Shown here in pieces: positions 53,401 through 57,816 of a DNA stretch of 64,000 bases; within the stretch, counting starts at the first letter, position 1, and each line of letters opens with the position of its first letter. This DNA comes from Saturnia japonica (Eukaryota; Arthropoda; Insecta; Lepidoptera; Saturniidae): NCBI GenBank assembly GCA_033032175.1, contig CM065313.1:14671327-14735326 (forward strand), in the 5' to 3' direction. The notes under the pieces were generated by a model. That model saw only the letters and a program-made list of their open reading frames with translations, had not been told where the DNA came from and did not search any database. A program made the translations under genes and the position numbers.

Positions 53401-55522
53401 TAAAACAACGTAACGGTTTTTCCTCCAGTGGATGGACTCGGACCACACTCCACCCGATGAGGAGACGGCCGATCTCCACTAATTTCCTGGCAGCAACGAG
53501 CGGGAGCGACAGGTGCGCGACGCCACCACCCCAGGCATTTAGGCGAATCTCACCGGCCCTAATTTGTGACGCCTCGCAGCCACTTTTTGCCGCCACTGCC
53601 ACTACCAGCTCCTCCTTGCTCACGGTCTCATCTATGCCGATGAGCCTAACGTCTGCCCTCTTAATCGGTCTGGTCACTGTAGCGACACCTGCCATCGCCT
53701 CTGTCAGCTTCAGTGCCAGGCCGTCCGCTTTTTCAGAGCCACTGGCACCAGGAAGCTCGATTATCCTGTAGCCAGTAGCTGTCTCCCGAACCTTAATCTC
53801 ATCTATGCCGAGTCCGGCCAGCTGGACCACCTCCCGAGCGCCTAGTAGGGCCGCCCTGTAGTCGATCCCACTCGCCACTGCTTCCGGCTGCAGGGTGACT
53901 ATCACCGCAGCTGCACGTGGCGAGGAGGGCAGCTTGGCCCTGGGGCGAGCTGCTCTCGTCTGCGGTGCAGGAGCCGCTGAAGCCACAGGAGCTACTGGAG
54001 TAGCTACTGCAGGTGCCACCTTCTTTTTCTTCCGGCGCACCACGGTTGACCAAGTTACCTCCTGCGTGTCCACCGGGGCCAGGGTTGCAACCGCAGCTCC
54101 ATCCCCCCCAGTCTCCAGCAGTGCGGAGATAGGCGTCTCAGCTGACCTGGTTCTTGGTCCAGGCTTCTGCACCATGGACCTGGCAGGCACATGTGCTGCC
54201 TTCTTGGCGGGCGCTTGAGTTGAAGAACCCGCAGCTGCCTTCCTCTTATCCGCCGCCTTTCTTCAAAGTCCTCCAACCGGGCATTAAGGACCTGGGTCAC
54301 TGAGTGTACCACTGACCTCTGAAGCCGCATCTCCATGTCTGCCATGGCTTTCCGGCACTCCTCCGCTGTTGAGTCCATCTGAGCTGACTGGACAGGAGGC
54401 ACCTGCTTATTTGTGTTGGCCTCACGCCTCCATGCAGCAACCTCATCCTTCAAGCTTTCCACTTGCCGACGTAGGTTGTTGGCCTCCCGCTGCAATCGGG
54501 CAATTTCCTCGTTGACCGAACGATCGAGGAGAGTCTCCACCACCTCCATCAGACTCTTAGCAGCCCCGTTCAGTTCCTTGATACAGGTCCCTTTTAAGTT
54601 CCCGGACTTTCTGCATACCTGTAGTATGTCCTGCACTCCTTTGCCTGCTACTTCTCTCAACTTCTCCGTGTCTAGTGCCACCATGTTGACCACCTCGCCC
54701 ACAGGCTTAGCAGCCTTTTTGTACGTATGGCTGCCGAGGGCCCGGTCAGAGGAACTTTTGGTTCCACCCACAATGCGACCCGACGCCCTTGAGCGACCCT
54801 TACCCCTCCTGGCAGTGTTTACCTTCGCGGCAACTGAGACCTCTCTTTCTGAGTCCGAGTCAACACCCCGATCCCCGATAGATCGCTTACGTTGCAACGT
54901 AGCGCCCCCTTTATTAATCGTTAACAAGGCGTCCCCTTCCATGTTGTCCAGGGACACCTCAATCTCCTCCTCAGATGAGGAAAGGTCCACCCTAGCAGCC
55001 TCGCCGGATGACATGGACGAGATTTTTGAAATCTCAACTGTATATATAGTTTAACTTATTTTAATCTTAAATCTTATTTTCATTTTTTAATAATAATTTT
55101 ATTTTAAGAATTTATTATGGTTCTTTATTATAGCATATTAAGTAATAATTTCACAATAATTTTCTAGGTAGATAAATTGAATTCTTATTATAACCATTAA
55201 TTTATTGATTTCATGCAAGCTGTGATTGGCTGTAATTAGTTATTCATTAATCTTATTACTTATTGACTATTATTTATGTATCTTTAATGAATGACTGTTG
55301 TCAATCCAAATAAATAAATAATGATAAAAATTCACAGGCAAAAGGCTTTGCGCTGGGGAAACCTTTGCTCGTCAGACAATGTTCCAAGTGTTCGCCGGTT
55401 TTATGCAAGCTTTTTACGTGACCACAGCCGATGGTCGTCCTCTAAAGAAGCCAGCAAAGAGAATCCAAGGGATTATTACCACAATACCTGAATTTTGGGT
55501 ACGAGTGATACCTAGATCATAA
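5350..55522 (+). CDS. Cytochrome P450, CYP2 clan, CYP304-like (9 exons)
   Basis: Heme monooxygenase of the endoplasmic reticulum that takes electrons from P450 reductase; the substrate is unknown. The nine exons sum to 1,533 nt, giving 510 residues, a normal length for a microsomal P450. The protein has an N-terminal membrane anchor (residues about 2-18), the proline hinge PPGPP, a K-helix E373-IM-R376, the PERF motif, and a heme loop matching FxxGxRxCxG with the iron ligand at C454 and its invariant residues at F447, G450, R452 and G456. All eight introns are GT-AG with phases that keep the frame. The WHQQRRF and LRDYGFGRR motifs and the heme-loop neighbourhood fit the insect CYP304/305 group. 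I favour CYP304 from memory of the family, which an alignment would settle. No exon contains a transposon or a lesion. Confidence 0.93.
5444..7335. other. Intron 1, first part
   Basis: AT-rich intronic DNA. I see no gene or recognisable element in it. Confidence 0.6.
7340..7654 (-). repeat. tRNA-derived SINE
   Basis: On the minus strand a tRNA-like head carries an A box (TAGCCTAGTGG) and a B box (GGTTCGAATCC). It continues into a body with CGGCGAACTGTGGG and CCTTCGGGGAATACAGGC, and ends in a TA-rich tail. A degraded copy of the same family lies on the + strand at 36085-36310. The tail end is approximate, and I could not fix a target duplication. Confidence 0.8.
7675..8685. mobile_element. 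Inverted-repeat DNA element (possibly PIF/Harbinger-like), about 1 kb
   Basis: The ends are inverted repeats: left ACGCCCGGTTTCCGAAAGG against the complement of right CTTTCAGAAACCGGGTGTT. Many subterminal copies of a TCAACTGTCA-like motif occur inside. The interior holds a short minus-strand frame (see 8179-8352). No transposase domain is left, so the copy is non-autonomous. Family placement is a guess, because I could not settle the target duplication. Confidence 0.65.
8179..8352 (-). pseudogene. Myb/SANT-like N-terminal fragment
   Basis: From the ATG at 8352 the frame begins [20 protein letters not shown], which resembles the start of the Myb/SANT-like DNA-binding proteins carried by Harbinger-type elements and by many insect genes. 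Similarity fades after about 25 residues, where the frame probably shifts. It is too short for certainty. Confidence 0.45.
8686..9884. other. Intron 1, between elements
   Basis: About 1.2 kb with no gene seen. It contains a short direct repeat (GCCGCGACATTAC, near 9637 and 9659). One arm of an inverted repeat (CCTATATGAGCAATA, near 9792) has its partner near 16320. Confidence 0.5.
9890..10266 (+). repeat. BEL/Pao 5' LTR
   Basis: 377 bp, starting TGTTTAGGCT and ending CGTCTTCA. It matches the 3' LTR throughout. The primer site should begin just after it at TGGTCCAAACGATCC. Confidence 0.96.
10343..14833 (+). pseudogene. BEL/Pao gag-pol, RT core deleted, one internal stop
   Basis: An open frame of 1,423 codons runs to a TAG at 14612-14614, then continues in frame to TAA at 14831-14833. 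Order: a DUF1759-like gag region (about residues 122-270), zinc knuckles (about 350-415), retropepsin-like LVDSAS (about 490), RNase H with D, E and D near 820, 868 and 898, integrase zinc-binding domain (about 1115-1170), and the integrase D, D, E core (VDYAGP, SDNGTN, GIWEG). After [11 protein letters not shown] the frame passes directly to TKRKILS (residue 737). The whole reverse transcriptase palm, including the YVDD region normally found there, is absent, yet the frame is kept. The TAG falls where relatives read a leucine in the C-terminal DUF5641-like region. The copy cannot replicate alone. Confidence 0.93.
15031..15407 (+). repeat. BEL/Pao 3' LTR
   Basis: 377 bp, matching the 5' LTR with no difference that I found. 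It is followed by the GATAT target duplication. Confidence 0.96.
15625..16235 (+). pseudogene. RTE-like LINE, 3' fragment of ORF2
   Basis: C-terminal part of a non-LTR retrotransposon protein (endonuclease-reverse transcriptase type common in Lepidoptera), downstream of the RT palm. Motifs: [10 protein letters not shown], then [24 protein letters not shown] and GRGRPRRTF, ending SAYPVGK. One in-frame TAA at 15815-15817 splits it. The 3' end is an ATGT microsatellite-like tail (TATGTATGTATG), typical of RTE-type elements. It is strongly 5'-truncated and inactive. Confidence 0.85.
16236..16595. other. Intron 1, late part
   Basis: No gene seen. It holds an inverted partner (ATTGCTCATATAGG, about 16314-16327) of the sequence near 9792. 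Confidence 0.4.
16600..16870 (-). repeat. Possible SINE body with B-box-like end
   Basis: On the minus strand a GAGTTCGAATCCCTGC sequence resembles a tRNA B box. It is followed by a CACGGTGGTAAGGCAT-type body. No A box is visible, so this would be a 5'-truncated SINE. Confidence 0.4.
16910..17158 (+). CDS. P450 exon 2 (residues 32-115)
   Basis: Acceptor TTTTAG and donor G|GTATGT, phase 1 to phase 1. Encodes the rest of the proline-rich hinge, helix A and beta-1 ([15 protein letters not shown]) and the B-helix region ending RSYWKKLG. Confidence 0.92.
17360..17800 (+). repeat. Dispersed repeat family A, near-complete copy
   Basis: About 0.43 kb. It runs from GTGGCCGCGGTTTCACTCACGTG to a CAGACAGGCAGACAGAC tail and includes GTGAAAGTCCCATCAAAATC. 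Related copies lie at 27170-27310, 37440-37595 (reversed), 41395-42075 and 56745-56935. No coding capacity; class unknown. Confidence 0.8.
17812..18590 (+). pseudogene. Tc1/mariner-superfamily transposase remnant
   Basis: Decayed transposase C-terminal half. Visible pieces are [12 protein letters not shown] (second catalytic D), [11 protein letters not shown] (third catalytic acid region) and [20 protein letters not shown] to GKQFEHLL followed by TAA. Stops and frameshifts separate them. The sequence ACAGGGTGTCCGGTAATGAA at 17814 may be the left end. I could not find the matching right end. Confidence 0.75.
20075..20230 (+). repeat. Dispersed repeat family B
   Basis: Shares TAATTGG, TCGGGAACGGCT, TTTGTATTTAGAT and ATGTTTTAC with 56336-56470. 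No coding capacity. Confidence 0.55.
20500..20565 (-). repeat. Jockey-type LINE 3' tail fragment
   Basis: Read on the minus strand, CTCAAGTCCGGTGAAGCTGT matches the 3' end of the LINE at 30690-33536 and the tails at 34975-35140 and 57829-57915. Confidence 0.65.
21120..21300 (+). repeat. LINE/SINE 3' tail with poly(A)
   Basis: Contains CGGCAACGCGCTAGTGATATC and GCTACGGTAGCCGCTTACAA, then GGGCCGTATGCTTG and a run of A. I recognise this as a common lepidopteran retroelement 3' end. 5'-truncated. Confidence 0.65.
21379..21551 (+). CDS. P450 exon 3 (residues 115-172)
   Basis: Encodes [20 protein letters not shown], the helix C WxxxR-type motif that contacts the heme propionate, then LRDYGFGRR. 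Donor A|GTAATA, phase 0. The acceptor TTTGAAG|GT has almost no pyrimidine tract, but it is the only nearby AG that keeps the frame. Confidence 0.88.
21552..22695. other. Intron 3
   Basis: No gene seen. It holds a repeat piece at 22150-22290 and a TTAGATTAGATAG-type low-complexity stretch near 22500-22550. Confidence 0.6.
22150..22290 (+). repeat. Lepidoptera-type dispersed repeat fragment
   Basis: GTCCACTGCTAGATATAGACC, then CTCCCAAGG and GACCCACCATCTGGT, match by memory a very common lepidopteran repeat of LINE origin. Confidence 0.55.
22696..22968 (+). CDS. P450 exon 4 (residues 173-263)
   Basis: Acceptor TTTCAG, donor AGG|GTAAGA, phase 0 at both ends. Encodes the helix E to G region, including [10 protein letters not shown] and a predicted membrane-facing loop. 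Confidence 0.92.
23513..23630 (+). CDS. P450 exon 5 (residues 264-303)
   Basis: Acceptor TTACAG, donor G|GTAATA, ends phase 1. Encodes the helix G to H segment [13 protein letters not shown] to FLDMYITKM. Confidence 0.92.
23631..25128. other. Intron 5, first part
   Basis: No gene seen. A repeat piece at 23940-24240 (beginning CTAGCGATCCGCCTCAGCTTCGC) resembles 35985-36400, which carries a SINE inside it. A hairpin-forming stretch lies at 24455-24507. Confidence 0.5.
24455..24507. repeat. Hairpin-forming inverted repeat
   Basis: GCGGGTTCAATGTCGA and its near-complement TCGACTTGAACCCGGC are separated by about 20 bases. Nothing shows that it is a functional RNA. Confidence 0.5.
25129..27074 (-). 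mobile_element. pogo/Tigger-type DNA transposon, 1,942 bp
   Basis: Terminal inverted repeats CAGTGTAAACTCTTTATAACG (left, from 25131) and its complement (right, to 27072) are flanked by TA duplications, as expected for pogo. It carries a broken minus-strand transposase. A 664-bp internally deleted relative lies at 49107-49770. Confidence 0.93.
25333..26696 (-). pseudogene. pogo-type transposase (CENP-B HTH and DDE_1), broken
   Basis: Transposase for cut-and-paste movement. It starts at ATG 26696 with a CENP-B-like helix-turn-helix ([14 protein letters not shown]) and a second DNA-binding half ([12 protein letters not shown]). An in-frame TAG follows VTNN near 26319. The catalytic core begins at NADETGFF, where a one-base shift occurs in a run of [10 protein letters not shown] carries the second acid and [10 protein letters not shown] the third. 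Another frameshift lies near 25970. The acidic tail at 25333-25527 resembles the C-terminus of jerky/Tigger proteins. All catalytic acids remain, but the frame is broken at least three times. Confidence 0.9.
27170..27310 (+). repeat. Dispersed repeat family A, partial
   Basis: GCGGAACCCTAATTATTTTTC, ATCAGCTATCTGTCAGTGAAA and AAAATCGGTCTAACCGTTTC match 17640-17740. The copy is truncated before the CAGACAGAC tail. Confidence 0.75.
27311..27820. other. Intron 5, AT-rich stretch
   Basis: No gene or recognisable element seen. Confidence 0.5.
27825..28055 (+). pseudogene. RTE-like LINE C-terminal remnant
   Basis: Degraded translation resembles the end of lepidopteran endonuclease-reverse transcriptases: a WFGHV-like start (RYGHVKRI), then TLNFDDS and a terminal DPI-EDWARR-like block near 28015. 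Many stops and shifts. Confidence 0.5.
28835..29004. repeat. Foldback MITE, about 170 bp
   Basis: Inverted ends pair: left CGCTTACAGACAGGGCGAA against the complement of right TTCGCCCAGTCTGTAGGCG, extending about 27 bases. No coding capacity. I could not identify a clear target duplication. Confidence 0.75.
29346..29526 (+). CDS. P450 exon 6 (residues 303-363)
   Basis: Acceptor TTTCAG, donor AA|GTATGA, ends phase 2. Encodes helix I ([15 protein letters not shown]) and helix J ([20 protein letters not shown]). The usual A/G-G-x-D/E-T-T/S helix I motif is not seen in its standard form. Confidence 0.9.
29527..30685. other. Intron 6, first part
   Basis: No gene or recognisable element seen over about 1.1 kb. 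Confidence 0.5.
30938..33040 (+). pseudogene. Jockey-type reverse transcriptase, broken
   Basis: Region before the [18 protein letters not shown] to [13 protein letters not shown]. The RT then follows as [55 protein letters not shown], and the catalytic YADD at about 32260. An in-frame loss joins RTLRYR directly to AATLAPCLF and removes the GVPQGS strand. A second loss after about 32450 removes most of the thumb. The C-terminal part resumes at [22 protein letters not shown] (32642). The insertion at 31432-31658 and frameshifts complete the damage. Confidence 0.87.
31420..31670 (+). mobile_element. tRNA-Trp-derived retro-insertion with 12-bp target duplication
   Basis: A 227-bp insert (31432-31658) lies between perfect copies of TAGTGGCGAATG. 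It begins with tRNA-Trp sequence lacking the 5' acceptor strand and part of the D arm. The anticodon arm TCTGA-CTCCAGA-TCAGA (anticodon CCA), the T arm (GCGTGCTCAAATCACGT) and the 3' acceptor strand CGGGGTCA are present, followed directly by CCA. An unrelated body of about 160 bp and a short A run follow. Removing the insert and one duplication rejoins the host LINE to within one base of frame. Confidence 0.85.
33540..34650. other. Intron 6, between LINE and repeats
   Basis: AT-rich. No gene or recognisable element seen. Confidence 0.5.
34655..34820 (-). repeat. Inverted copy of the promoter-region repeat
   Basis: Its reverse complement matches 4995-5165 across about 160 bp with scattered differences. 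Confidence 0.7.
34956..35157 (+). repeat. Jockey-type LINE 3' tail insertion
   Basis: The body, about 34968-35145, matches the last roughly 200 bp of the 30690-33536 LINE (GGATAGGGAATTAGTCAGATC, CTCGCCCCCAAGCCCGGTAAA) and ends in an A run. Flanks ATTAATGATTTT and ATTACTGATTTT look like a 12-bp target duplication with one mismatch. A severely 5'-truncated copy. Confidence 0.8.
35160..36080. other. Intron 6, late part
   Basis: No gene seen. GTGACCCACCCCAGCTTCGC at about 35982 starts a repeat related to 23940-24240. Confidence 0.5.
36085..36310 (+). repeat. Degraded tRNA-derived SINE
   Basis: A box AGCCTATTGGTTC and B box GTTTCGATTCC, then a body with ACCCGGCGAACTGTAGG, matching the minus-strand SINE at 7340-7654. 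It sits inside a repeat whose unbroken relative is at 23940-24240. Confidence 0.7.
36898..37015 (+). CDS. P450 exon 7 (residues 363-402)
   Basis: Acceptor TTACAG, donor GAG|GTAACC, ends phase 0. Encodes the K-helix ExxR pair (E373, R376) in [11 protein letters not shown], then VPLSVPHRA and the beta-1 strands. Confidence 0.93.
37440..37595 (-). repeat. Dispersed repeat family A, reversed copy
   Basis: Plus strand reads TTTGTCTGTCTGTCTG, then TCGAAACGGTTGGCCCGATTT and GACTTTCACTGGCAGATAGC, the complement of family A. Confidence 0.75.
37640..37880 (+). repeat. Dispersed repeat, possibly Helitron-derived
   Basis: ACTAATATTATAAATGCGAAA, TTTCACGCCTAAACCGCTAA and ATTTTGATGAATTTTGG are a very common lepidopteran repeat. 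The Helitron assignment is from memory and unproven here. Confidence 0.5.
38712..38853 (+). CDS. P450 exon 8 (residues 403-450)
   Basis: Acceptor TTTTAG, donor G|GTTAGT, ends phase 1. Encodes the meander region with FRPERF and the start of the heme loop LPFGAG. Confidence 0.93.
38854..39430. other. Intron 8, first part
   Basis: No gene or recognisable element seen. Confidence 0.5.
39432..40305 (-). pseudogene. CR1-type LINE 3' fragment
   Basis: Minus-strand C-terminal part of a non-LTR reverse transcriptase: [11 protein letters not shown] near 40210, [19 protein letters not shown], then [12 protein letters not shown], then a frameshift near 39900, and [41 protein letters not shown] and [11 protein letters not shown]. 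The 3' untranslated part (GCGGCGGTGATACTTTCCATC) is typical of lepidopteran CR1-like elements and ends in an A run on the minus strand. 5'-truncated. Confidence 0.85.
40310..41390. other. Intron 8, AT-rich stretch
   Basis: No gene seen. A TTATTATATATTATTAATTA-type low-complexity tract lies near 41100-41165. Confidence 0.5.
41395..42075 (+). repeat. Dispersed repeat family A, full copy split by a SINE
   Basis: Left part CTAGCTGTGTCCGTGGCTTCG to GCCTATAATTATGTA; right part AATTTGCTATATCTCTTATGG to CAGCCAGACAGACAAAAA. The uninterrupted copy at 17360-17800 gives the original join. Confidence 0.8.
41574..41805 (-). repeat. tRNA-derived SINE nested in repeat A
   Basis: Minus strand: A box TGGCGCAGTGGTA and B box GGTTCGATCC, then a body with CATAAATGTCATTTGTGTG and GTTTAGTTACCATATTAC. 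Flanked by AAAATA on both sides, a likely target duplication. Different family from the SINE at 7340. Confidence 0.8.
42285..42715 (+). repeat. Helitron-like repeat
   Basis: Contains TTAAACCGATTTTGATGAAAT and ends GCTGCGGGCACCGCTAGTA. A 3' terminal CTAG with a preceding GC-rich stretch is compatible with Helitron ends. No coding capacity. Confidence 0.45.
43286..44889 (-). mobile_element. Tc1-like transposon, 1,600 bp, copy 1
   Basis: Inverted ends: left ATCAAAAAAGTCTAAGCAAC and right GTTGCTTAGACTTTTTTGAT, flanked by TA at 43286-43287 and 44888-44889. Carries a continuous minus-strand transposase frame. Sister copy at 59447-61045. Confidence 0.95.
43503..44579 (-). CDS. Tc1-like transposase (DD34E), open frame
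   Basis: Cut-and-paste transposase acting in the nucleus on its own inverted repeats. From the ATG at 44579 the frame has 358 codons. It has an N-terminal paired-type helix-turn-helix ([20 protein letters not shown]), a second HTH, and the catalytic core: first D in [10 protein letters not shown], second D in [10 protein letters not shown], and E in NPIEHAWD. I count 34 residues between the last two, so it is DD34E. Relative to copy 2 the normal stop after HTLY is lost (TAA to TAT), adding about 20 residues, and a glycine in the first HTH is cysteine. Activity is possible but unproven. Confidence 0.9.
   Translation of the reverse strand: MKRRHLMADEMQRAVGMLQEGSKQSQVSQHFCIHRSVICRLWQRYNNTGEPAEQHPGRKRSTTTRQDRYIQLTTRRQPMLTAREISLRLQISSGVDVSPQTVRNRLHEYGLRARRLIRCPPIRHGNRARRYEWCRERITWTQEQWDKIMFSDESRFGFKPDTRRVRVYRQPGNTERLRCVQEVHPYSGSTVMLWAGIMKNRRIELVFVNGNMNAENYIEDILRPYVYPFSQTFGSDFRLMHDNARSHTARRTSEYFATENIRVLPWPAQSPDLNPIEHAWDMLQRRVLKDLDGATTTQQLKDLLQFHWERIPQDDINSLINSMNNRCRQVLNSRGAHTLYYIVLFFHNKYIFFKNLIL
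45248..46400 (+). pseudogene. LINE ORF1 (PHD-like finger, coiled coil, FP25-like domain)
   Basis: RNA-binding accessory protein of the LINE. The first open part carries a degraded PHD-type cysteine/histidine pattern ([12 protein letters not shown], then WICTVCSSK), with at least one cysteine changed. A frame change near 45570 leads to a coiled coil ([20 protein letters not shown]) and a C-terminal block ([34 protein letters not shown]) like the baculovirus FP25-related domain of insect LINE ORF1 proteins. It ends at TAA 46398-46400. Confidence 0.8.
46460..48900 (+). pseudogene. LINE ORF2 (endonuclease and reverse transcriptase), broken
   Basis: Endonuclease: [26 protein letters not shown] and [12 protein letters not shown]. 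After a frameshift near 47200 come the linker and [86 protein letters not shown] and the catalytic FADD (about 48520). Soon after FADD, KLQSD joins directly to a C-terminal block in another frame ([13 protein letters not shown]), so the thumb region is deleted. Stops follow. Confidence 0.87.
49105..49772 (-). repeat. pogo-derived MITE, 664 bp
   Basis: Ends are the same as the 1,942-bp pogo element at 25131 (CAGTGTAAACTCTTTATAACG and complement), flanked by TA. The left 240 bp and right 400 bp match that element, and the middle (corresponding to about 25373-26655) is missing. It retains the first codons of the transposase region (minus strand, near 49392). Confidence 0.93.
50079..53134 (-). 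pseudogene. R1-clade LINE ORF2 (endonuclease-RT), broken
   Basis: Starts [17 protein letters not shown], an R1/TRAS/SART-type endonuclease beginning, then AEPYCVP and [12 protein letters not shown] follows where relatives read lysine (about 52754). It continues in the same frame through [11 protein letters not shown] and [19 protein letters not shown] frameshift near 51640 leads to [26 protein letters not shown] and the catalytic YADDT. A shift at a G8 run (about 51212) leads to the thumb, and another near 50560 leads to a C-terminal zinc motif ([18 protein letters not shown]). At least three frameshifts and one nonsense codon. Confidence 0.9.
53213..55014 (-). pseudogene. R1-clade LINE ORF1 (Gag-like), one frameshift
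   Basis: RNA-binding Gag-like protein of the LINE. From ATG 55014 it has an acidic start ([12 protein letters not shown]), a long coiled coil ([19 protein letters not shown]) and a basic linker. A one-base frame change near 54255 leads to the second open part, which ends with three CCHC-type knuckles ([28 protein letters not shown], and one starting CAVC). It ends in a long G run on the minus strand (about 53222-53234). Confidence 0.88.
55338..55522 (+). CDS. P450 exon 9 (residues 450-510 and stop)
   Basis: Acceptor TTCACAG. Completes the heme loop with KRLCAGE, where C454 is the axial thiolate ligand, then helix L ([17 protein letters not shown]) and the C-terminal beta strands. Ends at TAA 55520-55522. 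Confidence 0.94.
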
Positions 55523-55570
55523 ACCTTCTTAAAATACAACTGTACAACCATAGTCATGTAGGTATAATAT

Positions 55571-55633
55571 AATAAAATATATACTTTGTATTTTAGTCTA
55601 TCATTAGGGTGGTCACCTGTATTCTATAATAAA
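55571..55633 (+). promoter_or_regulatory. P450 polyadenylation signals
   Basis: AATAAA occurs at 55571-55576 and again at 55628-55633, about 50 and 105 bases after the stop codon. Either could direct 3' end formation. Confidence 0.6.
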
Positions 55634-55639
55634 GTTTTG

Positions 55640-56330
55640 GGGGAATTACACTGTATATTTTATGACAACAATGAAGTATGTGACAATAATTTATATCATA
55701 TAGATTTATTTTGTACTATTAATTTTAAATTTTTTAATTAATTAATTTTAAATTATTTAAAGTCCGTTCAATAAATGTTGTTAATCAGAAGCGACTGCAA
55801 CGCCATTAATTCGTGTTAGTGTACTGATCGGTATCTTATTTATGACATAGATACTTTGATACAATGTACTTTATATTTAGGTTTCTGTAGGGTTTGTTGT
55901 ACGTCTGTGTTTATCGCAGTTTCAAATACTAAAACTTCTGCTTACATAACGAATATCAATACTTATACTAGGTTCTTCCTAGAAACGCACAGTCTTGAAA
56001 TTCGGTACAATGGTAAGTCTTTTGGTATAACTTACAGAATAAATATAACAATACGGAAACTTTAGAGCGTGAGTTTTTACTAAATACTTATCCGATTTTT
56101 TTTAGCGCTAAAAATTAATATACTTTATTTACTTCAATAAAAGGTGACAGCCCTAGCTCCCTAGCTATCAGTGCAATCACTAGACAAGATTGTTTGTTAT
56201 AATATATACAGTTACATAGGTAAAGCAAGGTACTATTTACCCTAATACCTACTTATATTTTATTACTTTATTAAGTAGATATCTTGTATTTATATTTCAT
56301 TCTGAAACATATAAGGTAATCTAGCGTATA
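55640..56330. other. Downstream flank of P450
   Basis: AT-rich DNA. No gene or recognisable element seen. Confidence 0.5.
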
Positions 56331-56335
56331 GATTA

Positions 56336-56470
56336 TAGTAATTGGTTTTTCGGAAACGGCTCCAGGATTTGGATTAAACTTTGTATTTAGATGATGTTTT
56401 ACATTCCAAGTATATTATAGATAGGTGTTTTTTTTGTAAGACACAGAGCAAAGCTCGGTTGTCTAGGTAT
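56336..56470 (+). repeat. Dispersed repeat family B, second copy
   Basis: Similar to 20075-20230 over the TAATTGG to ATGTTTTAC blocks. Confidence 0.55.
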
Positions 56471-56744
56471 TGTATTATACTAATAATCATATTTTGATTA
56501 ACTTATACGAAGTTATTATTTTGTATTTACTTTTATTATAAAAATAGGATTACGTTGTAAAAACTATTAATATTAATGTAATGTTTGTATTGAAATAAAC
56601 TTAACTATGTACCTACTTTGTGTAATATTTAATTAACCCACAGTAGTGTTTTTTACCCGACTTACTGACTATAATACGCTGGCACGATTAATAATTTAAG
56701 GGCCGATGGTATAACAAATGACTTTTTTTTATTATTTACTAGCT

Positions 56745-56935
56745 GCGCCTGCGGCTGCGATCGTTTCGACCAGTTTTTTAATTTCCCTGGAAACCTAATC
56801 CTTTTTCAAAAATAAAAGTAGCCTAAGTTACTCCTTATATCAGCTATATGTCAGTGAAAGTTCCGTCAAAATCGGTCCAACTGTTTTGGAGATTACACGG
56901 AACAAACAGACAGAAAGAAAGACAAAAAATTGTTT
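56745..56935 (+). repeat. Dispersed repeat family A, fourth + strand copy
   Basis: CTGCGCCTGCGGCTGCGATCG, GTCAGTGAAAGTTCCGTCAA and AATCGGTCCAACTGTTTTGG, then a CAGACAGAAAGAAAGACAAA tail. Confidence 0.75.
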
Positions 56936-57229
56936 TAGTAGTTCTTCTTTTAAACATAAAATAGGTTATACGATGATACAAATTCATTCTCCTTTTACAT
57001 GAAGTTCTTTGAATATTAATAGCAAAACTAACCAAGAGCGAGCCGTGTATGCGCGCTATAGGATTCGGCAGTATTTAAGTACTATACTACTGTTCAATGG
57101 CCAAAGAAACAGTATCCACAGAAAATATAAAACAAGAAAAATAATAGTAATAATGACTACTCTAAACCCTTGAACCCAATATTATAACATTAGTAAGTAA
57201 GCTTTAACAAGGTAAATTGAAAATTTAAT

Positions 57230-57460
57230 AAACCCCCGAGACAAGTAATCTATTCAACTAGACAGCTGAAAATCTTCAAACGGCTGAACAGATTTTCTTT
57301 TATCTTAGCTAAGAACAATCTGGAACAAGTCACCTTTCAAAAAAAAAAAACTAGATAAAATTCGATTCAGCTGTTTGTGAGCTAAGGTGCCACAGACAGA
57401 CATAAATACACAATTAAACAAGTTAAACTTATATCATCCCTTTTTTGTCGGGGTTTAAAA
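57230..57460 (+). repeat. Dispersed repeat family C
   Basis: AACGGCTGAACAGATTTTC, GCCACAGACAGACATAAATAC and CATCCCTTTTTTGTCGGGGT match a very common lepidopteran repeat, from memory. No coding capacity. Confidence 0.55.
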
Positions 57461-57816
57461 ATAATATATGATGCATCGAAAACTGAAATAACAAAACAAA
57501 AATAACTCCAAAAAATAAAATAGTAATAATTTAACTAATGTCAATATAATAAAATATTAACTTTATACTTGTAGGATACGCGTCACTTCCCCACTGCGTG
57601 AGTGTTTTTGTTATGCCGGATGCCCGTCTCGTGGACGCCGTACGGATGCCAGTGGGCGCGATGGTAACGAGGGGTGCAATAATGCACGACCGCTTGAGGT
57701 GCCGGGTCTTCAATGAAAGTCGAACTTTTCAATGTACTGCTCGCAGGACGACCAAAGCTTTCTTCTTGTAGTTACTCGTAGTTACTTGTAGTTACTTATA
57801 CTCGATGATTTGCGCC

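Larger units (their letters stand above)
49767..55048 (-). mobile_element. R1-clade LINE, near full-length, GC-rich
   Basis: Minus-strand non-LTR element about 5.26 kb long with ORF1 and ORF2. It is flanked by ACTGTATATATA on both sides (49767-49778 and 55037-55048), a likely 12-bp target duplication. Its 3' end abuts the right end of the pogo MITE. The base composition is strikingly GC-rich against the AT-rich surroundings. Several frameshifts make it inactive. Confidence 0.9.

Noticed and set aside
5350..55522. P450 as a pseudogene
   Set aside because: All nine exons join in frame with GT-AG introns and complete motifs; no internal stop was found.
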